A stretch of 64,000 bases of DNA from Lachnospiraceae bacterium (GTDB taxonomy: Bacteria > Bacillota > Clostridia > Lachnospirales > Lachnospiraceae). Of the stretch, positions 18,584-27,062 are shown one piece after another. The DNA lies in the NCBI GenBank assembly GCA_021202075.1, contig JAJQDT010000096.1:1-64000 (forward strand). Direction: 5' to 3'. The position numbers were made by a program, and so were the translations under genes. The notes beneath the pieces are model-generated. The model had not been told where the DNA came from and did not search any database. It worked only from the letters and a program-made list of their open reading frames with translations. Numbering within the stretch: the stretch's first letter is position 1; each line of letters opens with the position of its first letter.

Positions 18584-20108
18584 TGAAGCCAGGATCCGGA
18601 ACGGCCTTTCCAATCTTATCGAGTGGGAAGTATATGGGATTGAACTCGCGGGGCTGGCGGAAGATGGTGCAAAAGCCTGGCTGAATATACGCTCCTCACA
18701 TCCGAACATTGTGCTGGTAGATATTTCCATGCCGAATATGAGCGGACTGGAGCTGATGGAATTGTGTACACATCTGGACGCGGAACCAAAATTCATTATC
18801 CTGAGCGGGTATAATGATTTTGAATATGTGCAGAAAGCCTTACAGCTCGGCGCCGTCAATTACCTTCTTAAGCCGGTCGATCAGAACGAGCTGATTCATG
18901 CGATCAGTTCCTGCGTACAGATGCTGGACAAAACACAGGCTCACCAGCAGCAGGTTCAGGAAAGCATGCTGGTACTGCGCAACGATTTGCTGCGGCGCGT
19001 CCTTCACAACCAGGTCGATACACATGAACTCCGTGAAAAGGCACGAATGTTTCATGTCTCTCTGCATTGTCTGAAAATGCGTGTCGGAATGATTGCGTTT
19101 CCAACCGGAAATTCAAAATCTGTTCCGCCTGTTTCTGCTGCGATAAAGCTGTGCGAGAAAATCTGCGGAAGGCTTTGCCCCAGCTATGTCATCCCGGATA
19201 TCCATGCGAACATCGGAATTATTTTTAAAGACAGCTCACAGGTAATCAGCGAAGAACAGTATTTAAGAACGCTGTCTGAATGCACGGACATGATTACAAA
19301 AAAACTCGGAAGCGACAGCTTTTCTATGCTCGGACGCGAGGTCAGCCACTCTGGAAGCCTCTGCGACTCTTATACGGACTGTATCTTCAAAATGGAAAAA
19401 AAGCTGCTTTTGGGAGACGAGGTGGAAGCTGAAATTTCACAAAAGATTTCCCCCTTCTCCATAGATTATCGGGCATTCGTCAATTACGTCGAGACCTCTG
19501 ACGGGGATAAAATCGCGGAAGCCCTCCACCAGTGTTTCCGCATGTTTTTGCAGGAAAAAGAGCAGGAAGACATCCGCTTTTTTCAATATCAGATGATTGA
19601 TCTGGTCACGTACGTACTGCACGCCATTTATCTGAATGCGTATTTCAGCCCTGAACTGGAACGGAAAAAGCTTCGTGCATTTTCCATTATCGGAAACACG
19701 GACTCAATTCAAAAGCTGGAAGATAATCTGATTCTTTTTTTCTCTTCCCTTACCGACGATTTTATGCAATCCGAAGAGAGCGGATATTCTCCACTGGTTC
19801 AACGAGTACTCGCCACCATCCGGTCCGATTATTCTGACAGCAGCCTCTCGCTCAAAACGATTGCCGGACAGCTGAATGTCAATCCAGCCTACCTGGGGAG
19901 AGAATTTTCATTAGCCACAGGAGAATATTTTAATGATTTTCTGAATCGGTTCCGCATCACAAAAGCGACTCAGCTTCTGACATCCACTTCTTCAAAGACA
20001 GCGGTAATTGCCGAAGCAGTGGGCTTCAATAACAGCAGTTATTTCTTTACCGTATTTAAAAAAATCATTGGTCAGAGCCCTAAGGATTATCGAAATACAC
20101 ACTCCTGA
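18558..20108 (+). CDS. YesN-type response regulator with AraC DNA-binding domain
   Basis: A 516-residue regulator. The receiver domain (about 1-120) has LLIVDDE, phospho-acceptor Asp in NIVLVDISMPNMSG and the conserved Lys in NYLLKPVD. A middle region of unassigned helical sequence follows. The C-terminal AraC domain has two helix-turn-helix units (SLKTIAGQLNVNPAYLGREF and KTAVIAEAVGFNNSSYFFTV) and ends FKKIIGQSPKDYR. The start at 18558 follows AAAAGGAGTTGGAAACAT. It is cognate to the overlapping kinase and is the likely activator of the divergent mannoside operon. Confidence 0.94.
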   Translation: MYKLLIVDDEARIRNGLSNLIEWEVYGIELAGLAEDGAKAWLNIRSSHPNIVLVDISMPNMSGLELMELCTHLDAEPKFIILSGYNDFEYVQKALQLGAVNYLLKPVDQNELIHAISSCVQMLDKTQAHQQQVQESMLVLRNDLLRRVLHNQVDTHELREKARMFHVSLHCLKMRVGMIAFPTGNSKSVPPVSAAIKLCEKICGRLCPSYVIPDIHANIGIIFKDSSQVISEEQYLRTLSECTDMITKKLGSDSFSMLGREVSHSGSLCDSYTDCIFKMEKKLLLGDEVEAEISQKISPFSIDYRAFVNYVETSDGDKIAEALHQCFRMFLQEKEQEDIRFFQYQMIDLVTYVLHAIYLNAYFSPELERKKLRAFSIIGNTDSIQKLEDNLILFFSSLTDDFMQSEESGYSPLVQRVLATIRSDYSDSSLSLKTIAGQLNVNPAYLGREFSLATGEYFNDFLNRFRITKATQLLTSTSSKTAVIAEAVGFNNSSYFFTVFKKIIGQSPKDYRNTHS

Positions 20109-20139
20109 GTTTTTTGTAAACCATAAGCCAATAACCATC

Positions 20140-20168
20140 CGGGTACAGGTACCCTGTACCCGCTTTTT
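20140..20168 (+). terminator. rho-independent terminator after the YesM/YesN pair
   Basis: CGGGTACAGG and CCTGTACCCG form a perfect 10-bp stem around three bases, followed by CTTTTT. It lies 32 bp after the regulator stop. Confidence 0.85.
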
Positions 20169-20331
20169 ATGCGCAGGGCCGAGCAAGGTGTTTTGCGGCT
20201 AAAGCCGGACAATGAGTTATTTATTTTATTTATTACTTTCCAAAATAAACATTATGCGTTAAAATAGCGGCATGAATTAAGAAAATCAAAAGTCTGTCCG
20301 GACTTGCGATATTTTTTGAAAGGGCTTTCCC

Positions 20332-23300
20332 ATGAACGAAAAAGCTTTAAAGGTATTGGAATATCATAAAATCATTCAGCGTCTGGCGGACATGGCCGGG
20401 TCGCAGCCGGGCAAAGAGCGGTGTCTTGCTCTTGTTCCGTCAAACGATCTGTCTGAAATCCGGCGGATGCAGCAGGAGACCACGGATGCGGTAAGCCGCA
20501 TCCTGCGGAAAGGACGCGTCTCATTTGGAGGGCTCAGTGACATCCGCGACTCCCTGCGGCGGCTGGAAATCGGAAGCTCTCTGAACGCAGCCGAGCTGCT
20601 GCGCATCTGCGATGTGATGGAAACCACCGCCCATGTCAAAAGCTGGGCGAAATCCGATGGGCGAAGGAGCGAGATCCCGGTTCCCGCGAGACGATATACA
20701 GGCGTGGACGGCGCTCAGGACGGTTTGCGCGGCGGCGAGTCCCGGAAGGGCAGTTCCTCCAGAATAACCGATTCCCGGAAAGCCGACAGCTCCAGGCCGC
20801 AGGATCATCGGCGCGGCAGTGCGCAGATGCCTGACACCCCCGGCAGGCGTCGTACCGACGAGAATCTTCCTGCGGACGGAATCCTCGAGGACTCGCTCGC
20901 GCAGATGTTCGCGGATCTGCAGCCGATGACACAGGTCGCGAATGAGATCCGCCGCTGCATCCTTTCCGAGGAGGAAATCAGTGACGACGCCAGCTCCGGG
21001 CTGCGCCAGGTGCGCCGACAGATGAAATCGGTAAACGAGCGCATCCGCTCTCAGCTGGCTTCTTATCTGAACGGCCCGGCACGCAGCTATCTGCAGGACG
21101 GCGTCATTACGCAGAGAGACGGCCGGTACTGCATTCCCGTGAAGGCCGAACACCGCGGGCAGGTGCCCGGCATGATCCACGACCAGTCCTCGAGCGGTTC
21201 TACACTTTTTGTGGAACCGATAGCGGTCGTCCGGCTGAACAACGATCTGCGCGAGCTGGAAATCCGCGAGCAGAAGGAAATCGAGATTGTCCTGGCGTCC
21301 CTAAGCGCCTCCGTCGGGGAGCACGCGGAAGCGCTGAATTATGACATGCTGCTTTTGACCGAGCTGGACTTTATCTTCGCGCGTGCACAGCTCTCCCTTG
21401 CTTATAAGTGCTCCGAGCCGGATTTCAACACGGAAGGACGCATCAATATTAAAAAGGGACGTCACCCGCTGCTGGATCCGAAAAAGGTCGTCCCGGTCGA
21501 CATCCGGCTCGGCGACGAGTTTACTCTGCTGGTCATCTCGGGACCAAACACCGGCGGCAAGACGGTTTCCCTGAAAACGGTAGGGCTGTTTACGCTGCTC
21601 GGCCAGTCCGGGCTGCACATTCCGGCGCTCGACCACTCCGAGCTCTCGGTTTTTGACGAGGTATACGCGGATATCGGCGACGAGCAGAGCATTGAGCAGA
21701 GTCTGAGCACGTTTTCTTCCCATATGACGAACATTGTATCTTTTTTGAAGGCAATGGACGAGCAGGATGCGCAGGCCTGGAATTCAATGGATTCCGCAAA
21801 TCCCTCTATGAACGGAAGAAGAACCTCATCCGCTTCACGCGGTTCCGCCTCCGAAAACGGAACTTCCACGGATGGACAAAATTCTGCTTCCGGTTCCCGT
21901 AATGGTGCCTCCAAAAGCGGGACTTCCACGGAGGGGCAAAATTCCGCTTCCGGTTCCCGTAATGGTGCCTCCAAAAGTGGAACTTCCACAGATGGACAGA
22001 ATTTCATTTCCGGAGTCGGAAATCCCGCTGCGGAACGAAAACCTTCCGTGCGCACCTCCCTGCACGGGCGGACGGTCTCATGGGGATCCGCGGATACCCG
22101 CACTGCCGCCGAGCGTTCTTTAGTCCTGTTTGATGAGCTCGGCGCGGGCACGGATCCGACCGAGGGCGCGGCGCTGGCCATCGCAATTCTCTCGAACCTG
22201 CACAGCCGCGGCGTACGCACCATCGCCACGACGCATTACAGTGAACTGAAGGTGTACGCGCTTTCCACGCCCGGCGTGGAGAACGGCTGCTGTGAGTTTG
22301 ATGTAGAAACGCTGCGGCCGACCTACCGGCTGCTGATCGGCGTTCCGGGCAAGAGCAACGCCTTCGCGATTTCCGAAAAGCTTGGTCTGCCGGAGTATAT
22401 CATTGATGAAGCGAAAGAACACCTCACCACCCAGGATGAGGATTTTGAAGATGTAATCGCCAGCCTGGAGCAGAGCCGCAAAACGGTCGAGCAGGAACAG
22501 GAGGAGATTTCCCGCTATAAGCAGGAAGTCGAGGAACTGAAACAGCGCCTTTCGCGCAAGGAGGGAAACCTGGACGAGAGCAGGGACGCCATCCTGCAAA
22601 AGGCGCGCGAGGAGGCCCGCGACATCCTGCGCGACGCAAAGGAGTACGCGGACGAAACCATCCGCAAATACAATAAGCTGGGCAAAGAATCCGACGCTTC
22701 CCGCAAGATGGAGCAGGAACGCACGAAGCTGCGCGAAAAGATTTCCGATAATGACAAACACCTCGGACTCGTCGGCAGCAAAAAGCCGAAAAAAGAACTC
22801 ACGGCAAAGGATCTGCACATCGGCGACGGTGTGCGTGTGACGACCATGAACCTGAACGGCACGGTCAGCACATTGCCGGATGCAAAGGGAAATCTTTTTG
22901 TCCAGATGGGCATTCTCCGCTCTCAGGTAAATATAAAGGATCTGGAAAAACGAAACGACGAATCGCTCACCTCCTTTTTGGGGCAAGGCTTCCTGGACTC
23001 ATCCGCATCCAGAAATCGCTCCGGCGGAGGGACTTCTTCCAACCGTTCCGGTCACTTCAGCCGCACAAGCGGCGGCAGCTCTGCCGGATCCGGCCGCATG
23101 GGACGCAGCAGCAATGACAGCGCCGCCGGTTCCGGACGCCCGGACGGCAGACGATCCAATGGCTCCGGACGTTCCGGGGACTCCGGTGTGAGCAGCGCCA
23201 AAAGCTACAGCATCCGCTCCGAAATCAACCTGATCGGGAAAACGACCGATGAAGCCATCGCGGAGCTGGATAAGTATCTGGACGACGCCTGCCTCGCTCA

Positions 23301-23454
23301 CCTGTCGCCGGTGCGGATTGTTCACGGCAAGGGAAGCGGCGCTCTGCGAAAAGCCGTGCACCAGTACCTGCGCCGCCAGAGCTATATCGCCTCCTTCCGC
23401 CTGGGCGAATTCGGCGAGGGAGACTCCGGCGTCACGATTGCGGAATTAAAATAA
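20332..23454 (+). CDS. mutS2: MutS2 family ATPase/nuclease with three low-complexity insertions
   Basis: A 1040-residue protein, where MutS2 is normally about 780-800. The conserved order is the N-terminal lever/core, Walker A GPNTGGKT (about 404), the ABC signature region DIGDEQSIEQSLSTFSSHM (about 447-465), Walker B LVLFDELGAGTDP (about 595), coiled coil, KOW-like segment and C-terminal Smr domain (about 960-1040, with HGKGSGALR). The family is known for suppressing recombination and for ribosome rescue. Three Ser/Gly/Arg-rich insertions occur, at about 107-180, about 478-590 (between signature and Walker B, containing 60-bp tandem repeats) and about 881-957 (before Smr). All remain in frame. 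The start follows GAAAGGGCTTTCCC. Confidence 0.92.
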   Translation: MNEKALKVLEYHKIIQRLADMAGSQPGKERCLALVPSNDLSEIRRMQQETTDAVSRILRKGRVSFGGLSDIRDSLRRLEIGSSLNAAELLRICDVMETTAHVKSWAKSDGRRSEIPVPARRYTGVDGAQDGLRGGESRKGSSSRITDSRKADSSRPQDHRRGSAQMPDTPGRRRTDENLPADGILEDSLAQMFADLQPMTQVANEIRRCILSEEEISDDASSGLRQVRRQMKSVNERIRSQLASYLNGPARSYLQDGVITQRDGRYCIPVKAEHRGQVPGMIHDQSSSGSTLFVEPIAVVRLNNDLRELEIREQKEIEIVLASLSASVGEHAEALNYDMLLLTELDFIFARAQLSLAYKCSEPDFNTEGRINIKKGRHPLLDPKKVVPVDIRLGDEFTLLVISGPNTGGKTVSLKTVGLFTLLGQSGLHIPALDHSELSVFDEVYADIGDEQSIEQSLSTFSSHMTNIVSFLKAMDEQDAQAWNSMDSANPSMNGRRTSSASRGSASENGTSTDGQNSASGSRNGASKSGTSTEGQNSASGSRNGASKSGTSTDGQNFISGVGNPAAERKPSVRTSLHGRTVSWGSADTRTAAERSLVLFDELGAGTDPTEGAALAIAILSNLHSRGVRTIATTHYSELKVYALSTPGVENGCCEFDVETLRPTYRLLIGVPGKSNAFAISEKLGLPEYIIDEAKEHLTTQDEDFEDVIASLEQSRKTVEQEQEEISRYKQEVEELKQRLSRKEGNLDESRDAILQKAREEARDILRDAKEYADETIRKYNKLGKESDASRKMEQERTKLREKISDNDKHLGLVGSKKPKKELTAKDLHIGDGVRVTTMNLNGTVSTLPDAKGNLFVQMGILRSQVNIKDLEKRNDESLTSFLGQGFLDSSASRNRSGGGTSSNRSGHFSRTSGGSSAGSGRMGRSSNDSAAGSGRPDGRRSNGSGRSGDSGVSSAKSYSIRSEINLIGKTTDEAIAELDKYLDDACLAHLSPVRIVHGKGSGALRKAVHQYLRRQSYIASFRLGEFGEGDSGVTIAELK
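21859..22005. repeat. 60-bp tandem repeat inside mutS2
   Basis: There are two full units and part of a third, starting at 21859, 21919 and 21979 and differing at a few positions. Each encodes GTSTDGQNSASGSRNGASKS or a near copy. The array lies within the insertion between the ABC signature and Walker B. Confidence 0.92.
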
Positions 23455-23471
23455 CCACGTTCCGGAAGCTT

Positions 23472-23512
23472 TTTATAGTGAACGACAAAATTCTTTTGTC
23501 ATTCACTATAAA
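23472..23512. repeat. 19-bp inverted repeat after mutS2
   Basis: TTTATAGTGAACGACAAAA and its mirror, with one mismatch, surround a TTC loop. It begins 18 bp after the mutS2 stop, so it may terminate transcription, although no T-run follows. The TATAGTGAACGAC core relates it to the hairpins at 6307 and 6393. Confidence 0.65.
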
Positions 23513-23590
23513 GGATGCACACGGACGCACGAGGTATTGCACGCGACAGGCTACGAACCAACACATGTGGTATAGAAGGGAATGATTATC

Positions 23591-24304
23591 ATGACAGAAC
23601 CGCAGCAGAAAATTCTTATTGCGGACAGTGATGAGACCGCCGCACAGCTGACAATGTTTTATCTGACTCAGGCGCTTTACGAGACAAAAATCGCCGCCAG
23701 TGCCGATCAGGTGCTCGCCGAATGCGGAGCTCTTTTCCCGGATCTTGTTCTTCTCGAAGCAAGTTTCCCGGGCAGAGAAAAATTCCAGGTGCTAAAAGAG
23801 ATAAGGCAGCAGACGGATATTCCCATCATTCTGTTCTCCAACGAAAATGATGTGGCCGATCGTATATACGCTCTGGATCAGGGTGCAGACGATTACCTTG
23901 CAAAATCCTGTGATTCGCGCGAGCTGATCGCCCGCATCCGCGCCGTTCTGCGCCGCTACCATCCGGCAGCCGACCCAAAGCCGCAGGATCTGCCGGGCAG
24001 TGAGTGTGTCAGATATCCCGAGCTGGTCATCAATCTGACAAACTACTCGGTTCTTTACCGGGGCGAAAGCGTGGAAATGCCGCCCAAGGAACTTGAGCTT
24101 CTCTATTTTCTTGCCTCCTCCCCCAATCAGGTGTTTTCCAGAGAGCAGCTTCTGGATCGGCTGTGGGGTTTTGACTATATGGGCGACACGCGCACGGTAG
24201 ACGTGCATATCAAACGGCTGCGCGAAAAGTTTAAAGAAAATAAATACTGGGCCATCAAGACCGTATGGGGCATCGGGTATAAATTCGAAGTCAGGGAATT
24301 GTAA
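23591..24304 (+). CDS. OmpR-family regulator with a degenerate receiver domain
   Basis: A 237-residue protein. The receiver (about 1-118) keeps the fold and the Lys of motif DDYLAKSCD, but the phospho-acceptor position reads LVLLEASFPG, with Glu where DxxxPG regulators have Asp, and the usual Pro after Lys is Ser. The C-terminal winged helix is intact (PPKELELLYFLASSPNQVFS, then RTVDVHIKRLREKF and GIGYKFE). ATG 23582 is only two bases from AAGGG, so the ATG at 23591 is the better start. No histidine kinase is adjacent. Phosphorylation-independent control is likely. Its targets are unknown. Confidence 0.87.
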   Translation: MTEPQQKILIADSDETAAQLTMFYLTQALYETKIAASADQVLAECGALFPDLVLLEASFPGREKFQVLKEIRQQTDIPIILFSNENDVADRIYALDQGADDYLAKSCDSRELIARIRAVLRRYHPAADPKPQDLPGSECVRYPELVINLTNYSVLYRGESVEMPPKELELLYFLASSPNQVFSREQLLDRLWGFDYMGDTRTVDVHIKRLREKFKENKYWAIKTVWGIGYKFEVREL

Positions 24305-24365
24305 AAGCAAAAAAATTCCCGCACATAAAAGCAAGAGCCTGCGCCGACACGAACAGGCGGCACAG

Positions 24366-24431
24366 TCAAATACCCCGATGCAAGCATACGGGGCATCAAA
24401 TTTGCAGCGATGCAAGCATCGGGGTATTTGA
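24366..24431. repeat. 16-bp perfect inverted repeat
   Basis: TCAAATACCCCGATGC at 24366-24381 is mirrored at 24416-24431 around a 34-base loop that itself contains further copies of ATGCAAGCAT. It lies 60 bp after the response regulator stop, and on either strand it could form a strong stem. Confidence 0.8.
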
Positions 24432-24514
24432 CCCTCGCGGCAGTCGCCAAATATCCGTGCAAGCACGGCTACTTGGCTCGTTGCTTCGCGGGAATAAGTG
24501 TTTCATAAGTAACG

Positions 24515-24556
24515 CCTGACCCGGACAGGCCGGAACCAAAATTTTGTCATTTTGCG
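24515..24556. repeat. 42-bp dispersed repeat, copy A
   Basis: The stretch beginning CCTGACCCGGACAGGCCGG matches 57970-58011 in the same orientation at 38 of 42 positions. Both copies are at the edge of, or just outside, genes. Confidence 0.85.
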
Positions 24557-24809
24557 TGAAAGATCGTTTATAAGCGACCTGTTATCGATGCAACTGCAAA
24601 AACATTTTACAAAAAACACAGGAAATTCCGCGAAAGAAATAAGAATACCTTCATTTTTCAGAACGTCACTTATGGTAAAATACGGAATATCAGGCGCGGC
24701 TTTCCATTAAGCCGAATGACACCATGAAATATGAGAGAAATGGATGATTGAAATTGCGCGACTGTGCGAAGAAAAAACGCGCATGCAGAACAGGAAAGGA
24801 AGGGATTTT

Positions 24810-25880
24810 ATGAAAAAGAATCATTTTTTACACACACTGATGCTTCTGTTTGTCATCTGTCTGACCGGTGCTTTTTCCATGTCAGCCGCGGCTGCGAATG
24901 AGCGCTGGGAGGCAACAACCTCCCGGGATGACGACAACAACATCTGCATCGACTTCGAAGAGGTACAGGTCGTGCTCCCGTCTGACTGGGGCGGCAAGGT
25001 TCAGATGAACATATCCACGGACAGCGTGAGCTTTTACCACATCAGCTCCCGTGAGAAGTGGACCGAGGAGCTCGGCTACGACAACGGCGGCCACCTGTTT
25101 ACCATCTGTTTTACCGAAGAGGACGACTATACCGACCTCCCGGATTATATGGTCATCGGAACGGTCGACGATGGAACGTATTACGCGTGGTTTCCGACCG
25201 ATGTGCAGGCTTACACTGACGACGCCGACATCAGCGCCGAATACACAGCTCTCTATGACAGCATCGAATGGGTAAAGGCTAATATGACGCTTACCACTGA
25301 TATCATCGTCATCATTGATTCAGACTATATCTTCCCGGAAAGCTCCTACGCCTGCCTGACCACCTCTGATCTGACAGGGATGACCTATGATGAGGTGCAG
25401 ATGGCAATCAATGAAATCTACGCGCGCCACCACCGCCTGTTCGATACCGACAGCATCCAGGAATACTTTGATTCCAAATCCTGGTACAGCGGCTGGATTG
25501 AGCCGGAGGATTTCGACGCCAGCGTGATGAATGTCTATGAATCCGCGAACCTCGCGCTTCTCGTAAACTATCGGGACACGCATGATTTCGATTCCGATGG
25601 CGCTACGGATTCCGAATACATTCTTCCGGACAGCTCCTCCAGCTACCTGACCGCGAGCGACATTGCCGGGATGACCGCTGACGAGCTCCAGCTGGCGATC
25701 AATGAGATCTACGCAAGACATGGACGCAAATTCAACACCGCAAGCATTCAGGATTATTTCAACTCCAAATCCTGGTATTACGGCACCGTCGAGCCGGAGG
25801 ATTTCGATGTCAGCGTGCTGAACAGTTATGAAAACGCGAACATTGCGCTACTGCTTGAGGCGAAAGAAGCGCTGTCATAA
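24810..25880 (+). CDS. secreted protein with two YARHG domains
   Basis: A 356-residue protein. The start at 24810 follows GGAAGGGATTTT and gives a signal peptide (KKNHFLHTLMLLFVICLTGA..SMSAAAA). The N-terminal part (about 30-160) is an unassigned beta-rich domain. Two YARHG domains follow, at about 180-255 (AINEIYARHHRLF.. KSWYSG) and about 273-350 (AINEIYARHGRKF.. KSWYYG). YARHG domains are extracellular and found in many Firmicutes; their ligand is not established. The two copies are close in sequence, which suggests a recent duplication. It stands alone, and a hairpin lies 175 bp downstream. Confidence 0.87.
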   Translation: MKKNHFLHTLMLLFVICLTGAFSMSAAAANERWEATTSRDDDNNICIDFEEVQVVLPSDWGGKVQMNISTDSVSFYHISSREKWTEELGYDNGGHLFTICFTEEDDYTDLPDYMVIGTVDDGTYYAWFPTDVQAYTDDADISAEYTALYDSIEWVKANMTLTTDIIVIIDSDYIFPESSYACLTTSDLTGMTYDEVQMAINEIYARHHRLFDTDSIQEYFDSKSWYSGWIEPEDFDASVMNVYESANLALLVNYRDTHDFDSDGATDSEYILPDSSSSYLTASDIAGMTADELQLAINEIYARHGRKFNTASIQDYFNSKSWYYGTVEPEDFDVSVLNSYENANIALLLEAKEALS

Positions 25881-26103
25881 TCCATGATTATACAATCGGA
25901 TGGGTTTCTCATCTTGTCCGTTGCTCGTGGCTCTGCCACTAAAGCGACCTATTTCCTGTCATGCTCCTGCGCACTAAATAACCATGCAGCGAAAGCACCT
26001 ATCTACAATTAACATACAACTATACACATTTCATTCTATATAAGTATATAGCAAGAGCAGGGGGTTCTCTTCCCTGCTCAATTTGTCATCCGGCGGATTC
26101 ATA
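25881..26103. other. intergenic region with terminator-like hairpin
   Basis: No gene is supported. GAGCAGGG (26055-26062) and CCCTGCTC (26072-26079) form a perfect 8-bp stem followed by AATTTG, a possible terminator serving either strand. The 15-bp tandem repeat begins directly after. Confidence 0.5.
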
Positions 26104-26193
26104 TTTCGTCGATATGTGTTCCGCCGATTTGCATTTCGCCAATTTGCGTTTCGCCAATTTATGTTTCGCCGACTTGCGTTTCGTCGATTTGTG
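26104..26193 (+). repeat. 15-bp tandem repeat encoding pentapeptide-like units
   Basis: Six units of 15 bp, consensus TTTCGCCRAYTTGYG. On the plus strand an ATG at 26114 opens a 55-codon frame to a TAA at 26279-26281, and the repeats read F-A-(D/N)-L-(R/C/H), the pentapeptide-repeat consensus A(D/N)LxF. The frame then runs antisense into the CxxCxxCC gene. There is no ribosome binding site before this ATG. It may be a minisatellite or a fragment of a pentapeptide-repeat gene. Confidence 0.8.
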
Positions 26194-26234
26194 TTTCATT
26201 GAAAAGTTCCCCGCCCCAAATGAATCAAGAAGCC

Positions 26235-27035
26235 TTACCGCAAGTCCAACACATCACACGCCTCTTCCAGCCGGGCTTTAAATTGTGTATAAAAATCTTC
26301 CTGCGCACCATATTGCTTTAAGAAGAACCATTTGAGCAGGTAAAGATTGATGTCTCTGACCTTTCCCTCGTCCGATTCCCGTGCCACAAGCGCCTCCGCC
26401 TGCTCCAGAAAATTATGCCATTTCAGAATGTAGTCCTCGTACCGGGCAAGATCCGGCTGATCCAGCCACTTTTCCACACGCACCTTCGTCTTGTTCGGCG
26501 CGGGGCATTCATGAATCTGCAGAAAATATTTGAAGGAAACCGCTCCCCGCGATTCTTCCGGAGCTTCCTCCGGTATATTCACTGCGTACTCCCGGTGTTT
26601 CTCCGATGCAAATCCGGCAGCTTCCCGAAAGTTCTCCAAAGCAGCCTTTTGTTCTTCTTGCTGCCCCCGTTTTTTCTCATAAAATCTTCCCAGTGGAAAC
26701 AGCCGACAGACGCCCGGGCGATACGGATGAATCGAGCATCGTCCGTCTCCGTCCAGAAATCCGCATGCTTCGTCTGTTCCATTCATTTTCAAATTCGGCA
26801 GGATAATTCCGTCCACCACATTCATCTCCAGCTTCCCCGCCAGAAGCTCTCCGGCAGGCATCCCGGTTCCCTGCGTCAGCCGATGCAGATCCAGCGGATC
26901 CAGAATCGCTGATCTGCCCATTCCATGACAGCAGGACGAGCAGCCGCGGCAGCCGCCGCAGCCCGCCCGAACCATATCATGGCGGCCATACAGGCGACCG
27001 TCCGAAATCTCTTCAAGGCTTCCCTGTCGTTTCAT
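26235..27035 (-). CDS. YkgJ-type CxxCxxCC cysteine-cluster protein
   Basis: A 266-residue cytoplasmic protein. The N-terminal cluster CGGCRGCSSCC, then CGFLDGDGRCSIHPYRPGVC, match the YkgJ/CxxCxxCC family, thought to bind metal or an iron-sulfur centre. The C-terminal 120 residues are helical and unassigned. The start at 27035 follows GAGGGTAGTCGAGT. It lies 27 bp after a CobW-type GTPase gene and in the same direction as two such genes, so it probably belongs to a metal-handling operon and could be a metal-loaded client. Confidence 0.82.
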   Translation of the reverse strand: MKRQGSLEEISDGRLYGRHDMVRAGCGGCRGCSSCCHGMGRSAILDPLDLHRLTQGTGMPAGELLAGKLEMNVVDGIILPNLKMNGTDEACGFLDGDGRCSIHPYRPGVCRLFPLGRFYEKKRGQQEEQKAALENFREAAGFASEKHREYAVNIPEEAPEESRGAVSFKYFLQIHECPAPNKTKVRVEKWLDQPDLARYEDYILKWHNFLEQAEALVARESDEGKVRDINLYLLKWFFLKQYGAQEDFYTQFKARLEEACDVLDLR

Positions 27036-27062
27036 ACTCGACTACCCTCATCCATTTGCCTG

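Larger units (their letters stand above)
24305..24809. other. 505-bp intergenic region rich in inverted repeats
   Basis: No gene is supported. It contains the inverted repeat at 24366-24431 and the dispersed repeat at 24515-24556, described separately. The last 200 bp, with AT-rich TATGGTAAAATACG at about 24670, probably hold the promoter of the YARHG gene. Confidence 0.55.

Noticed and set aside
21859-22005. CRISPR-like array in mutS2
   Set aside because: The units are contiguous without spacers and keep the reading frame, so this is a coding tandem repeat.
26104-26193. CRISPR array in the intergenic region at 26.1 kb
   Set aside because: The 15-bp units have no unique spacers between them and no cas genes are nearby.
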